Assembly: GCF_910592395.1 (NCBI RefSeq)
Contig: NC_088320.1
Location: 5,950,001-6,014,000 of the forward strand
DNA from: Lineus longissimus
Lineage: Eukaryota > Nemertea > Pilidiophora > Heteronemertea > Lineidae
Length of the DNA stretch: 64,000 bases
Reading direction: 5' to 3'
Shown: positions 23,401-34,361 of the stretch, piece after piece
Layout: each line of letters opens with the position of its first letter
Position numbering within the stretch: the first letter of the stretch is position 1
The notes under the pieces: generated by a model
What the model was told of the DNA's origin: nothing
Seen by the model: only the letters and a program-made list of their open reading frames with translations
Database searches by the model: none
Position numbers and translations under genes: made by a program

Positions 23401-25904
23401 TCGGAACTGTTGATCTACGTAGAGGCTCGCAGATAATGGAGGTTTTCATTCAACTCATCACCCTACGTTTCATTACAAATTGTCGAACTAACTTTAATAC
23501 AGGGCAAATAATACCCTAGTTGATGGCAAGGCAAAGCATAATATCAAGTGTAACCCGATCAAATTGGAAATAATCCACGCCGTGATTGATTGCCAATGTT
23601 AGTTATCAACAAATAGCACTGAAAGTGAGCTCTTATACGAGTAATCATAGTCGTTTAATTCGATCCGGTGATGTATTAGCCTCTTGGCGCCCACTGCCGT
23701 ACTGTCGTGGTCTCGAGGGTGATGCGAAATGAATGCGATGTTTGAGAGGGACTTTGCCCACTTGTTCTTCAAACATCCGCAGGTGTTCGTGTCGTGTATG
23801 ACCACGGTGACATCCCATGGTAATGCTACCTGAACCGGCTGATTGGTAGTGATCTTGCGTTTGCGTTCGAGGAAGTGTGTTTATATATGATGGGGGTTTT
23901 GACTAGCGCTGTTTGACATAATTATTTCGCCGGAAACATTCACTACTGGAACAATGAATGTCTTCACGTTTGTACCTACGAAGACCATTACCTAACCGTT
24001 TGATCCTTTACAGGAAAAACAGGAGAAATCAACATACAACATGACCAACAATCTCTGCATTATGATACGAATGCAATTTCACGACAATAGAGTCTCTCGA
24101 TGTGGAAACTCTAACGATATGAACATTGCAGTCGTGGCGCCTTTGCTGTAACCTCACATCCACTGGCAACTGTTGCTAATATTCCCTCGCTAGCAACATA
24201 AAAATGATCTGAACTGCAATCAATCATAATGCTTATGCTTCGTTGCTATCAGCTCAGTCGATATAGAAGAAAGTCAGTTTTCATTCTTTTTCGACAAAAC
24301 AGTTCTCCAGAAGACTGCAAGCCATTAGTGCCACTATCTTCTTCCGTGAGAAGCAACGATACACGGGTCCTGTATGATAGGTTGTAGCATGGGCGTAGCT
24401 AACGGGTGCGGGGGGGGGGGGGGCAAATCATTTTTTTCTCAGGCAAGTGGCATTGGAATGTTGTAAAATCTTATTGATATATTGGTAAAGGGACCTTCTT
24501 AACACAGATAAATTCGGTGAGGATTTGGCCCAAGGGGAACTTTTTACCAAAACCTGTGTGCAGCAATGTACACGTAATGCACGCACAGTGTCTAATACAG
24601 GGCTCTGACCTGATGGGAATAGCAGCGTTTCACCTCGTTCCTTTCCAATGGAACGCATGGAACATCCAAGGAAAATTGGTTTGTTGTAATAGGTTTAATG
24701 AACTAACTAATAATTTCAAAGTATCGTTTGAAAAAAATCCTTATACCATGTATACCGATGAAAAAGAGTAAAATATTAACACACTGAACTCATCTACCGT
24801 ATATGATGCCATATGGAAACTAATTATCAGCACTCCATAAGCATCTTAAAAACCCATGCAGAGTTTTGCTAGATAACAAAAGAAGAGAAAGAACAAGGCT
24901 TACAAGCGTGATTAATTCTCGTTTTGGGCATCGATCCCACGTAGGAACTAATTAAATTGTGTAGGATTTTTTCTTGGCATGTAACACGACGGATAAAAAA
25001 TACATTTTGTACAAAGTCGCGCTATTTTGAGACACGTACACATTGGGCCATCGTACCATTGCGGTTTACACTTCTCCTAAATACAAAACATATCTTAATG
25101 GGGAGGGGGGGTGAAGTGACATTTCGGCGGAATGTACTGACATCCATTGGGTGTTGGCTGGTGCAAACTGGATTCCGACAGTCTACTCACATAAGATGGA
25201 GCCCATCGCCTGTCGCTCACATCGACATTTGAATCATTTTCGGCGGGGCGGTTTTACCTAAAGCTAATGGATGGAGCTTGTACCACCGAACACTGCTAAT
25301 TTGACCTATTGGAGGCCATTCCCTTCACCGTATATGACCATTTGCCATAAGTAAAGTGTCTGAAACATGCAAGCAATAAAAATCAAATTACGTGGAACCT
25401 CCACTTTCACCGAGCGAACAGCAACTTTCTTTCTACTACATGCGCGTGATTGTATTTTCAATAACCAAATTAGTGGGTTTTTTCGATGTTGAATTCCGTG
25501 CCATATGGTAAATTCGATCATTAGCTCAAAATTGCCCTTCACTTCGTCGGCTTTTTACCACAACTGCGTTCAAAGCGACTTTACCTCGCAGTGACTCACC
25601 ACCAAGGCTAATTGGCAACTTATTACTCAAATGGAGAGGTGGAGACGAGGGGGTTTCCGATGGTTTTCCGTTTCGAGACGGAAATTGTTCGGTTTTTGCT
25701 GCGATGTAGCGCGGAGTCAATGCTGCATGGGCACCGGACCTTGCCGTACATGTACATGGAGCGTAATATACATCCATTATTAGCGTTAATGAGGTGTTTG
25801 CCATAACGAACAGCAAATATTTCTGTCTCTCAAGAAATGACTGTCCCTCGAGAACAAAGAGTACTCTTGATTGTTTTACTGGCTATTCCTTCCCTCTAGA
25901 AAAA
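23401..25904. other. No gene seen
   Basis: No supported exon. A run of 14 or more G follows GCGTAGCTAACGGGTGCG at about 24393-24423, a G-rich terminus like those of dispersed elements in marine invertebrates (family not assigned). Confidence 0.4.
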
Positions 25905-26156
25905 ATGCACATCACGTTACGACAAATTCACATAGCGTTACGAAAAATGCACATAACGCTACGTAAAATGCACATAACATTACGACAAATGCACATAACG
26001 TTACGACAAATGCACATAGCGTTACGAAAAATGCACATAACGCTACGTAAAATGCACATAACGTTACGAAAAATGCACATAACGTTACGACAAATGCACA
26101 TAACGTTACGAAAAATGCACATAACGCTACGTAAAATGCACATGCGGTTACGGAAT
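25905..26156 (+). repeat. 12 x 21-bp satellite with an 84-bp higher-order period
   Basis: The monomer is ATGCACATAACGTTACGAAAA with variants. Variant order is A-B-C-D, A-B-C-D, A-B-C-D', where C (ATAACGCTACGTAAA) is identical at monomers 3, 7 and 11, so the true repeat is four monomers (84 bp) three times. Because 21 is a multiple of three, the array is open in several frames on both strands; the apparent 142-codon frame with heptapeptide repeats is a by-product. Confidence 0.95.
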
Positions 26157-26385
26157 TTAGCAAAAAGGTATATAATCGATACATCGATGCAAAAAGAGAC
26201 TGAAAATTTCATCCGGGAGTGATAAATATTGCAGGGTCATCATTTCGTCTTCTTTTCAAAAAAAGGGCTTCATCCATTAATTTACCAAAGAGGAATTGAG
26301 AACTAGGTTCGATTTTGCACTCATGTGTGTTTGTGAAGCGGGAGTTGGCCTGCATAGAGACTAACCCATTTCGTCTTTTTGTCTT

Positions 26386-26549
26386 CGAATACATTTGCCA
26401 CGTTGGGCTACTAAAAGATCAGCAAGATTTCCTCTTTATTCCTTTTATAGTCACATGTAACCTCGAATACATTTGCCACTTTCCTTTACGGACTACTAAA
26501 AGATCAGCAAGATTTCCTCTTTATTCCGTTTATAGTCACATGTAACCTA
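26386..26549 (+). repeat. Tandem duplication of ~80 bp
   Basis: CGAATACATTTGCCAC ... CTACTAAAAGATCAGCAAG ... CTCTTTATTCC(T/G)TTTATAG ... TCACATGTAACCT appears at 26386-26463 and 26464-26549. The second copy has an 8-base insertion (TTTCCTTTACGG for GTTGGG region). High identity indicates a recent event. Confidence 0.95.
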
Positions 26550-27035
26550 TCTCTCCACCAGCAAATTTAACCTGCTGTTACCAAGTTAAATTAATCGAAC
26601 AACCGGTAGTAAAACTAATTATCCTTACCGACCATGTTAAGTTTAGAAGATTGATACATATAGAATGTCATTGGATTTGCAGAATAAAACCTCTTCGAGA
26701 TGCTTGACTGATATCATGAAAGATTAATTCAAACCGAGCGTTGGTTTCAAATTCTCGGTGTTGTGTTTTTTGCTTTCATATCATTTTATTTCAACTGATC
26801 GGATCTGATAAGACATGTCATCCCATTTTCGAGACAAGACTAACTGACAGTAATTGTGCTGAGTTCTGATGTTCAATAATTGAAAAGTTACGGCGTCCGA
26901 GCACTTAGCATCTAACATTCATTGTGATATTTCTAAGTGATGAACACCCACACAAATCGCAATCAACAGTGTGAGCGAATCTAAAATATTGGATCGGCGC
27001 GTCGATCTCTCAGTATCCAGCATCTATTTGATATA
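26550..27035. other. No gene seen
   Basis: No coding-like frame or repeat recognised. Confidence 0.5.
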
Positions 27036-27195
27036 CAGTGGAACCTCCCTTAGCGCACACCTCTCTATTAAGGACACTAGTTTTGGTCCCAAATTGGTAC
27101 TTTCCATTCAATTTGACCTCTCTAATCAGGACACCTCTCTATTAAGGACAGCATTTGTCAGTCCCGTGGGTGTCATTAATAGAGAGGTTCTACTG
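27036..27195. mobile_element. pogo/Tigger-type MITE, 160 bp
   Basis: Terminal repeats CAGTGGAACCTC (left) and GAGGTTCTACTG (right), internal ACACCTCTCTATTAAGGACA motifs in direct and inverted copies, and a TA target site on the left (TG on the right, one mutation). This layout and sequence are typical of short non-autonomous Tc1/mariner-superfamily pogo-like elements found in many animals. No transposase is encoded. Confidence 0.85.
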
Positions 27196-28589
27196 TGCAT
27201 GTAAGTGAGGGGAAAATGCGAAGTGATATAAAAATAAAAGTTTATTTTCAGAACTTTATCATCGAAGAATTTTAAAATCTAAATTAAACCATTGAACACA
27301 AAGAAAACGAAGATAGGGAGATAATGTTTAGGTAAGAACCAAAAATTTTTTTCAGCAGTAGGGTGTAATAACAGACCTAGTACAGATGTGAATAACAGAA
27401 GTAGTCTTTAGGGGTCGTTCATCTTGTACGAAAGGAAGCACACATTTTCGATTTTTCAGTACTCCCTCCCCTTTTATGCGTGCACTAGCTAGATCCCTGA
27501 CCACCAAATGCGCACGTGAGCAAAACTATCGTCAGTCAGTCGATACTACTGTATTAAGATATTGGCACACTTGACTGCCGTAATGTTGCATTAAACACAA
27601 GTAATAAAACCTGTTTTTGTACAATAGTGTTATTTAATTATATACTCGCCGTATGTATTTTTGAAATCAGTAAGGCTGGGGTCACCTTTTTCATACCCAG
27701 TTACTTGTTACCGTTGTCAACAAATAGAAATAGAAATGTCATTCAATCTTGAAATCTTGAAATCGGTCTGATGTCTCTCATTATCTTTTCTTATAAATGT
27801 CGTTGCTATAATTTGAGAAAGGATGATGATATTTCTGACCTTCCCGTCTAATAATTACACAACACCACATTACGAATTTAATGCAATACAGGTTATCAAG
27901 GATATACTGATGACACTAACGCAGTCAATTTGATTTAATTCGCTTCGTTGCCCTTTGAGGAAATCAATCTGTGTCTCTATTCTAGGACTGTGATGAACAC
28001 CTCTTCCGAACACACACAGTGAGCGACCTTAGAGTTGATGTTAACACTTAGCGAGTAACGCACATTAGTTTATTGACACACACATACTATTTGAAAGACA
28101 CCAAATGAGATGGCCGTAAACCTGTACACAAATTAAATAACAGTTCATTGAAATAAACTGGCAAATCAGAAGCAGGTTCTTACTCAAACAAGATCGTTTG
28201 GTTTGGTTTTGAGCAGTTTTGGAGTTGCTGGCGAAAAAGACGCATGACAAGTCCTTCCTAACTGTCATGAAAAAAATCCAATGTCCAGAGCATTTTAGTT
28301 CTGCTATTGACTCCTGGGTGGCCGAACCTGCTTCCCTCAGTCCTGCCACCTAGGAGGCAACTGATGAATTAAAAAATCTACCTTCAGCTAAGAGGAGTTT
28401 ACATGAATTTCTGGTTACTCATATAATAATTCTTAAGAACTAGTTTGGGATTAACTATTCTTGCGAGAAATTGTCTTACTTTCCACTATGAGAGCATTTT
28501 ATTTTGCCCCCGAAATGTTTTCATGAATTCAAAGGCTATCCCCTTTTTAATTCGGGCCACAGCCTAGGCGACTCTTAAAATATTTACGT
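27196..28589. other. No clear gene
   Basis: A 94-codon minus-strand frame (28065-28349) follows a weak acceptor (TTGCCTCCTAG) but has no recognised domain and no identified partner. Confidence 0.35.
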
Positions 28590-28710
28590 GTAAGATCGTA
28601 TCTGTACAATCTTAACAAAATTGTAAGATTCTTATTCAAGATCTCACACTAGAACCACACAAGCATACCATACAAGAATCTTAAATACGAATCTGAAAAT
28701 GATTTTAAAC
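28590..28710. repeat. AGATCTTA-family copy
   Basis: GTAAGATCGTATC, TTGTAAGATTCTTATTCAAGA, CTCACACTAGAACCACACAAG and CAAGAATCTTAAATACGAATC: one degenerate unit with both orientations. Confidence 0.6.
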
Positions 28711-30074
28711 AGGATTTTTGTTTATCTTTTGTTTATCGTACATTAGGATTTTCCTAATTTACGATTGTCCCACCGGTCACTGCAAACACCTGTTATGAAC
28801 TACATATAAGTCATCTTCGATGTCCTTGGTCATAGATTTTGTAGTGTCTTGTTTTTCAACTTGTCTCTCCATTCCCACTAGCTCGCATTATAAAGAGTTC
28901 ACCATGCAGACATAACGAGGATTTCAACATCTTTCATTATGAAATACGGCAAAGCTGACAGCACACGGTATCGTGCTTGCCCTTGAGGAAAAGGGGTGCT
29001 ACTTGGCACGGTAGTTACTTCCCGTGAGACATATGAATTGAGATTTGAAGTTTCAAGGTGACATCCATTATGATTGCCGTTCAGAGCGGTAGAATAACAC
29101 GTTCGTGTTTCCTCCTGTATTTCTTTAACATACTGGTCCTACGTGCAACATACGGCCGAATGGAGTATCAAACTGGTCTCGTCGAGATCCTTGTCCAGGC
29201 ACATTGCAGAGGTGTGTGAGGTATTCAAACAGTGACATATATCACGAGAACGCCCGCTGCAGAAGCGCTTTGTGCTCTTTCCGAAGGTACGTAGGACCAG
29301 TGTGATTAAGGCCTAATTGCGAACACATCAGACCCAGAATCATATTTAACATCAAATAAGAAATGGAACTGGGGGCTGGGGGAGCAGCAGACTCTCTGTG
29401 GGAGGGGGCAGAACAACAATTTTCTTCCCAGAATAGAGAATAGACCAAATCTGCATGACCACAACGTTTCCGCAAGACTTCTAATGGAGGAGGGGCAATC
29501 ATCCCTCCTGTGCCCTTGCTTAAGACGGCCCTACGACCCCCTCCGATCCCATTGACACATTTCAGGTGAACTTAAAGAACTCACAGTTGGCACTGCCATG
29601 GTCAGAATGTAATCTGGCAACACAATAACGGATACTTATGTCTTAACTAACGATCTCTGGTAACAGTCGTGATCTAGTTTAATACGAAAACCAAGGGTTG
29701 ATATTACGACTTCGGCACTGGAACCTGCTCTCAGCAAACATGGAAAACAATGAAACCAGTCATCTGCACACTTCTCGGGTGTTATCCAAGACACGACATT
29801 CTGCGCAAATCACCCAGATACGCAATAACAAACAATGAACTGACATCATCAATGCCTTCATATGACATGCAGTCATGACGGACGTGCCCGTAAATCGCTT
29901 ATACGTGATCACCCGCCGTTTCCAAACGTCGACGTCGAAGGGTTCCCAGACAGGCGACGGCTAAAATTTTATCACGTACAACGGGTTGCTTTTCTATCAT
30001 TTGCGCAAACGAGCAACCTTCGATTTAAATCGCACGCGACGATAATTATTCGTTTGCGGTGGGTGACCTGTGTA
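28711..30074. other. No gene seen
   Basis: Short frames on both strands without splice support. No repeat recognised. Confidence 0.45.
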
Positions 30075-30200
30075 GGGAGTTTCACAAAGCCCCCGAAACG
30101 TCCACGTGTAAGCGTATCCCATTGTTCGACTTCGTTATCAAGAGGTCAAACAGTGTGATAGGCGTTAGGGTTGGCGTTTCGGGGGATTTGCGAAAACTCC
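30075..30200. mobile_element. Palindromic ~125-bp MITE family P, copy 2
   Basis: Best copy of the family. The left end GGAGTTTCACAAAGCCCCCG and right end CGGGGGATTTGCGAAAACTCC are inverted repeats, with a central CGACTTCGTTATCA. It is flanked by GTA on both sides (30072-30074 and 30201-30203), a plausible 3-bp target duplication such as PIF/Harbinger-type elements make. Confidence 0.8.
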
Positions 30201-31589
30201 GTATCATCAAACCGGGCGAAAACTTGTTTTACCCATGGACGAGATATCTTTATCGCACTTAGCAGCGAATACAATCGCATATAGCTACGATTTAAAGCAC
30301 CCGTTTGCGCGGCGCTTTAGCGTGTGCACTTAAGCCGCTACGTTACGAAGAACAGTCAGCGAATGCCAGATCCGAGTTTGTCTTCACGATAGTAGCAGAC
30401 ATCCACAGCCAACGCCGTATTTGATTTAGCGTCGAGAGAGTGACAACCTGAATATGTTTCATCCCGACAATCGCTTCTGGATAGCTTTTTTCATCGATCG
30501 CGTGCACTATGAAAAACCTTGCTTGTCGGGATTGCCATTAAGTTGGATCACAATGGGATCCAGCTCTGTTATCGGCTTCAACTGTTGAACCCTATATTTT
30601 GCAATAAGAGCGTGTTTGTGAGTGCTTTCACGAGTGAGGTGCGTGTTAAACAAATTTCTCAGAACGGATTGTTCGGAATATGAATTTAAGTCGCACTTTC
30701 AGCTGAAGGTGGCAAACGCCAGTAGCAAATCATTTCAGAGCAGCTGATCCGGTCTTGTCAAACCTATTGCCCTTGCGCTGGAATCTTAATTTTATGTTCA
30801 TGGTATGAGCCAGGCATGTTTTAGTACCTATCTAATTGAGTATGTACAGCTTAGTGGATTGTTGGTTTGTTTCTATCACATTTTCTTAACGAATGGTTCT
30901 GGATATAACTTAAGGGTCTCACTATTCGCGTCTCAATTACAACTTTTCATCTCGACAAACCAAATTCATCGTGGTTGTATTGTGTCGGTGCCTTCAATGG
31001 AATATGTCAATTTTGCTGGTTGAAAGCTTCAACATCTCAGAAACACTTAACTTTTTTGAACTTTTTTGCTCATTAATTTGATATTTCTCGGTTTGTGAAA
31101 TATATTGTAATTGAATTGTTTCGCTAAGTGAACCAGTTAAATATTCAGACACGAGAACATGCCTGCTTTTGTGAAAATACGTTTTAAAACTAGTCTTAAC
31201 TAATTGATTCTCCCGTTGATCCTGAACTTAAAGTAATTGCTTTGAAGTTCAAGCTGCCTTGTATGGATGTGCGAACAGTGTATTAAGTGTCTCCCATTAT
31301 GTTGCAAAACTCATTAACGGATAAAAGCAGAGCCTGTCCTTCACAATGATGTTTGTTGGGATAAGCGTTATCTAATGAGTAGTCAACATTCAGCCAGTTG
31401 CATTTGAGTCCTTTGATCTTTTGTTCTGTTAAGAACAATCAATTTCGACGGAGTCTGACACGAAGTGCCTGGCCTCTTTCTCTTTCGAGTCTTGGAGTGT
31501 GCGCCTTGGAATAATTCTAAGTTGCTTAACAGACAATCACGCCGTAACTTTAGATAGAAATTGTTTCTCCCTTTAAGGGTTTTTTTTAT
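30201..31589. other. No gene seen
   Basis: No coding-like exon and no recognised repeat. Confidence 0.45.
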
Positions 31590-32015
31590 TTGGATGTTGC
31601 TCCAAGGTGGAGTAATAAGTTGGATAATCAACGAAACTTAGAATATAAAGTGTTTCACACTTTTAGTGTTCTAGAATCTGGAGTTGGCTGCTAGGAGGAG
31701 TGATAAGTTGAAGGGTGATCACTCTTTGACTTAGGATATAAAGTGTTTGACTCTTTACTTGTTCTTGAACCTTGGAGTTTGTTTCTAGGAGGAGCAATAA
31801 GTTACATCAGAAGCGATCATAACGCTTTACTTAGAATGCAAAGTGTTTGACTGTGTTATTGCTCTATCTTGAACCTTGGAGTTTACTGCTAGGAGGCGTA
31901 GTATAGTTACAGCAGGAGCGATCACACGTTAAGTTATAATATGAAGTGTTTTTGTCTTTAGTCTTTACATGTTCTTGAATCTTGGAGTTTGCTGCAAAGA
32001 GAAGTAAGAAGTTAC
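31590..32015 (+). repeat. ~100-bp tandem satellite, about four copies
   Basis: Units start at about 31636, 31729, 31829 and 31929 with ACTTAGAATATAAAGTGTTT, then TTCTTGAACCTTGGAGTTTG, CTGCTAGGAGGAG and (T)AATAAGTTAC ... GCGATCA. A partial unit precedes the first. Copies are diverged. No coding potential is preserved between copies. Confidence 0.85.
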
Positions 32016-34035
32016 GTAATCTGTGATTGTATACTCATAAAGTACGGCTGAAGTGAATCCTTCTTTCATTCGTGACTTTCGTAGTTGGCTCTGTTGGCGG
32101 AAAGGTTAGTTGCGCAATCAACCATTTAATTGTCACTTGTATATATAGGAGTTGTGATATCATACTACAATGTAGTTATCGTCGCGATATAAAATTCGAT
32201 CAGTCGTCATCATAACTTCGACGAAGGAAAGTGCTTTGCCATTCGTCCTTAACTGATTTGGCATTTACGAGGAATATTTCTTACTACGAAATTTTTTCTC
32301 AATTACCGGATACGCTTGATTAAGATATAACCAAAAAAAGGTAGGTTGTCGTCGTTGTTTTTCTTTAGTGAGAAAGAAAAAAATGTTTTGTTTGTTTTGT
32401 TGCAACTAAAATTAATTAATGTTTCTATTTTGTATAACAGTTGCCAAGAGATACTTCCGTAATGCAACGCAAACTGGAAAATTAGTTTGTTTTTACATCG
32501 TCCTGTAATTTTCTTTTTTGACATGCAGGTTCTTGAAGTCTTTTTTGGTTTTTGAAGATTACTGAATAATTTTTCGTTTTATCAAATTGAACACATTTTC
32601 TTGATGTTTTTGATATTTTTGCAAATCGGTGGCAATCGCGAAAATACTACACCATCAAATGGTTCCACACATAAACTTTGGACTTGCTGAAAGCCAAGTG
32701 CAATATCGGGTGGTGTATGTTGAATTATTATGTTTAACTTCTGAGTAATCCCTATCTTTGAAAATCGGTAATTTGTAAAATATGAATTAAGAAGGAGGCG
32801 TTGATGAATTTCAGTTGCTTTTTAAAATTTAAGGAGGAGGAGGGTATAATAAAATTCAGATATTTCTTAAACTTTACAATTTTTGACATGTTTTTGGGGG
32901 TTTTCTGCACAGGAACCCTTAGGGCTAAAGAAATTTCAATTACTCGAAATATTATTTTCTGATAATCGACAGTGAAGACACCTAAACTAAAAAACATCTT
33001 TGTTTGTCTTCCTGCATGTCGAGTACCTTTCTTTTGGCCTTGAAATATGTTTATCTCATAATCCACTCCGTCTCCATTATCTGATTATTTCTTAATCAGT
33101 TCACATGGTAAGTTATCTGAAGATTATTTTCGATATAGAGACATTTACTAGTAAATTGTGTAATTGCCAAGGGACAAAAATGTAATCGATACAGTGTTTG
33201 TGTAATGGACCAATTTCTTTCGCCAGAGAGAGAACTTGAATTGTTTCATACGTCTGATGGTTTAATTTCCCAAAACCGGTCGAACTGGAAAAATAAATTA
33301 TCATATTTCGATACGACACACTTTGAAGATGAATCAAAGATGCTTGTACTGTGCAATCCTCTAAATTTTTGCTTATGTATGCGATTTGCAAAGATTCAAC
33401 TTTTCACGGTTTTTGGCAGATACGAAATTTCTTGCTGTTTCACCAATCAACAAATATTTTTTGTGGTTTTCATTTTTCCGATAAAAATGTGATTCGAACT
33501 GGTAAACGACAACCTCATTCTGAAGAAATATTAAAGGCACTTTCTCCACCGCCCGCCCCCCCCCCCCCGCACACACACACCTGTTTTGATGAAGAGACAT
33601 AACAAATCGTTCTTATCGTTACTGTGTTACACGGAAAGAGATTCCATGGCGTTCGATTAAAATTCTCATTTGTTCCAAATTGGCATTTTGATATCTACAT
33701 TACGAAAGTGCTAAAACAGTTCAATTATCATCATGGTCCTTTCATTTATTTCTCCATTGATTTAAGGGCCGTTTAGACGTGCACCCAAAAACTGCATTCG
33801 AGTTCGATCGGAACTCACAATAGGGTTTTTGCTCGAATGTGTACGTAACGGCCCTATAGTGGCGTTAATCCTTTGATCACAATATGACAACAATCATCTG
33901 TTGCAGTGCCACGAACGACACGGTTGCTAGGTTGTCCCCATTTCATTTTATTAGTTTTCTAATGGTCTGTGGTTGATCACAAACAAGCAATCGCAAACAA
34001 AAATGATGTATTGCTCCGGAATATCAATCAGCTAG
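32016..34035. other. No gene seen; compound microsatellite at 33556
   Basis: A+T-rich with T-runs; overlapping frames look random. A C-run followed by GCACACACACAC lies at about 33556-33581. Confidence 0.45.
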
Positions 34036-34285
34036 AAGCCTCGTAGCATAGTCGTTGACACTGCTGGCTACCACGCTATAGGGCTCGTGTTTGATCCGGC
34101 GAGAACCCAGGATTGTATTTCTGAATGAACCAGTGTGGCTTTCAAGGAACTAAATTCCTGGCTCTTCACAACAGAACATATCTGTCAATATTTGTTGGGC
34201 TGTCGGATGAGACGAAAAGCTGTTGACCCTTATTCCTGAGTATCTATGCCAGGGCAAGTAAAAGATCCCACATACATGTAGATAA
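34036..34285 (+). repeat. tRNA-derived SINE
   Basis: A-box-like TCGTAGCATAGTCGTTGAC and B-box GTGTTTGATCC head a ~250-bp element. Its 3' part contains TCGGATGAGACGAAAAGCTG and GGGCAAGTAAAAGATCCCA, a module I recall as common in metazoan SINE tails. It belongs to a retroposed, non-coding family. Confidence 0.75.
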
Positions 34286-34318
34286 GCAGTAGCCTTTATT
34301 GGACTTCATACCTCCGTT

Positions 34319-34361
34319 GATGATGATGATGACGACGACGACGACGACGACGACGACGAGG
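34319..34361 (+). repeat. (GAT)n(GAC)n trinucleotide microsatellite
   Basis: About four GAT followed by about nine GAC units, continuing into GAGGAG. The poly-His/Arg frame seen on the minus strand is an artefact of this tract. Confidence 0.95.

Noticed and set aside
25794-26222. 142-codon frame with a heptapeptide repeat
   Set aside because: Produced by a 21-bp satellite, which is automatically open in several frames on both strands.
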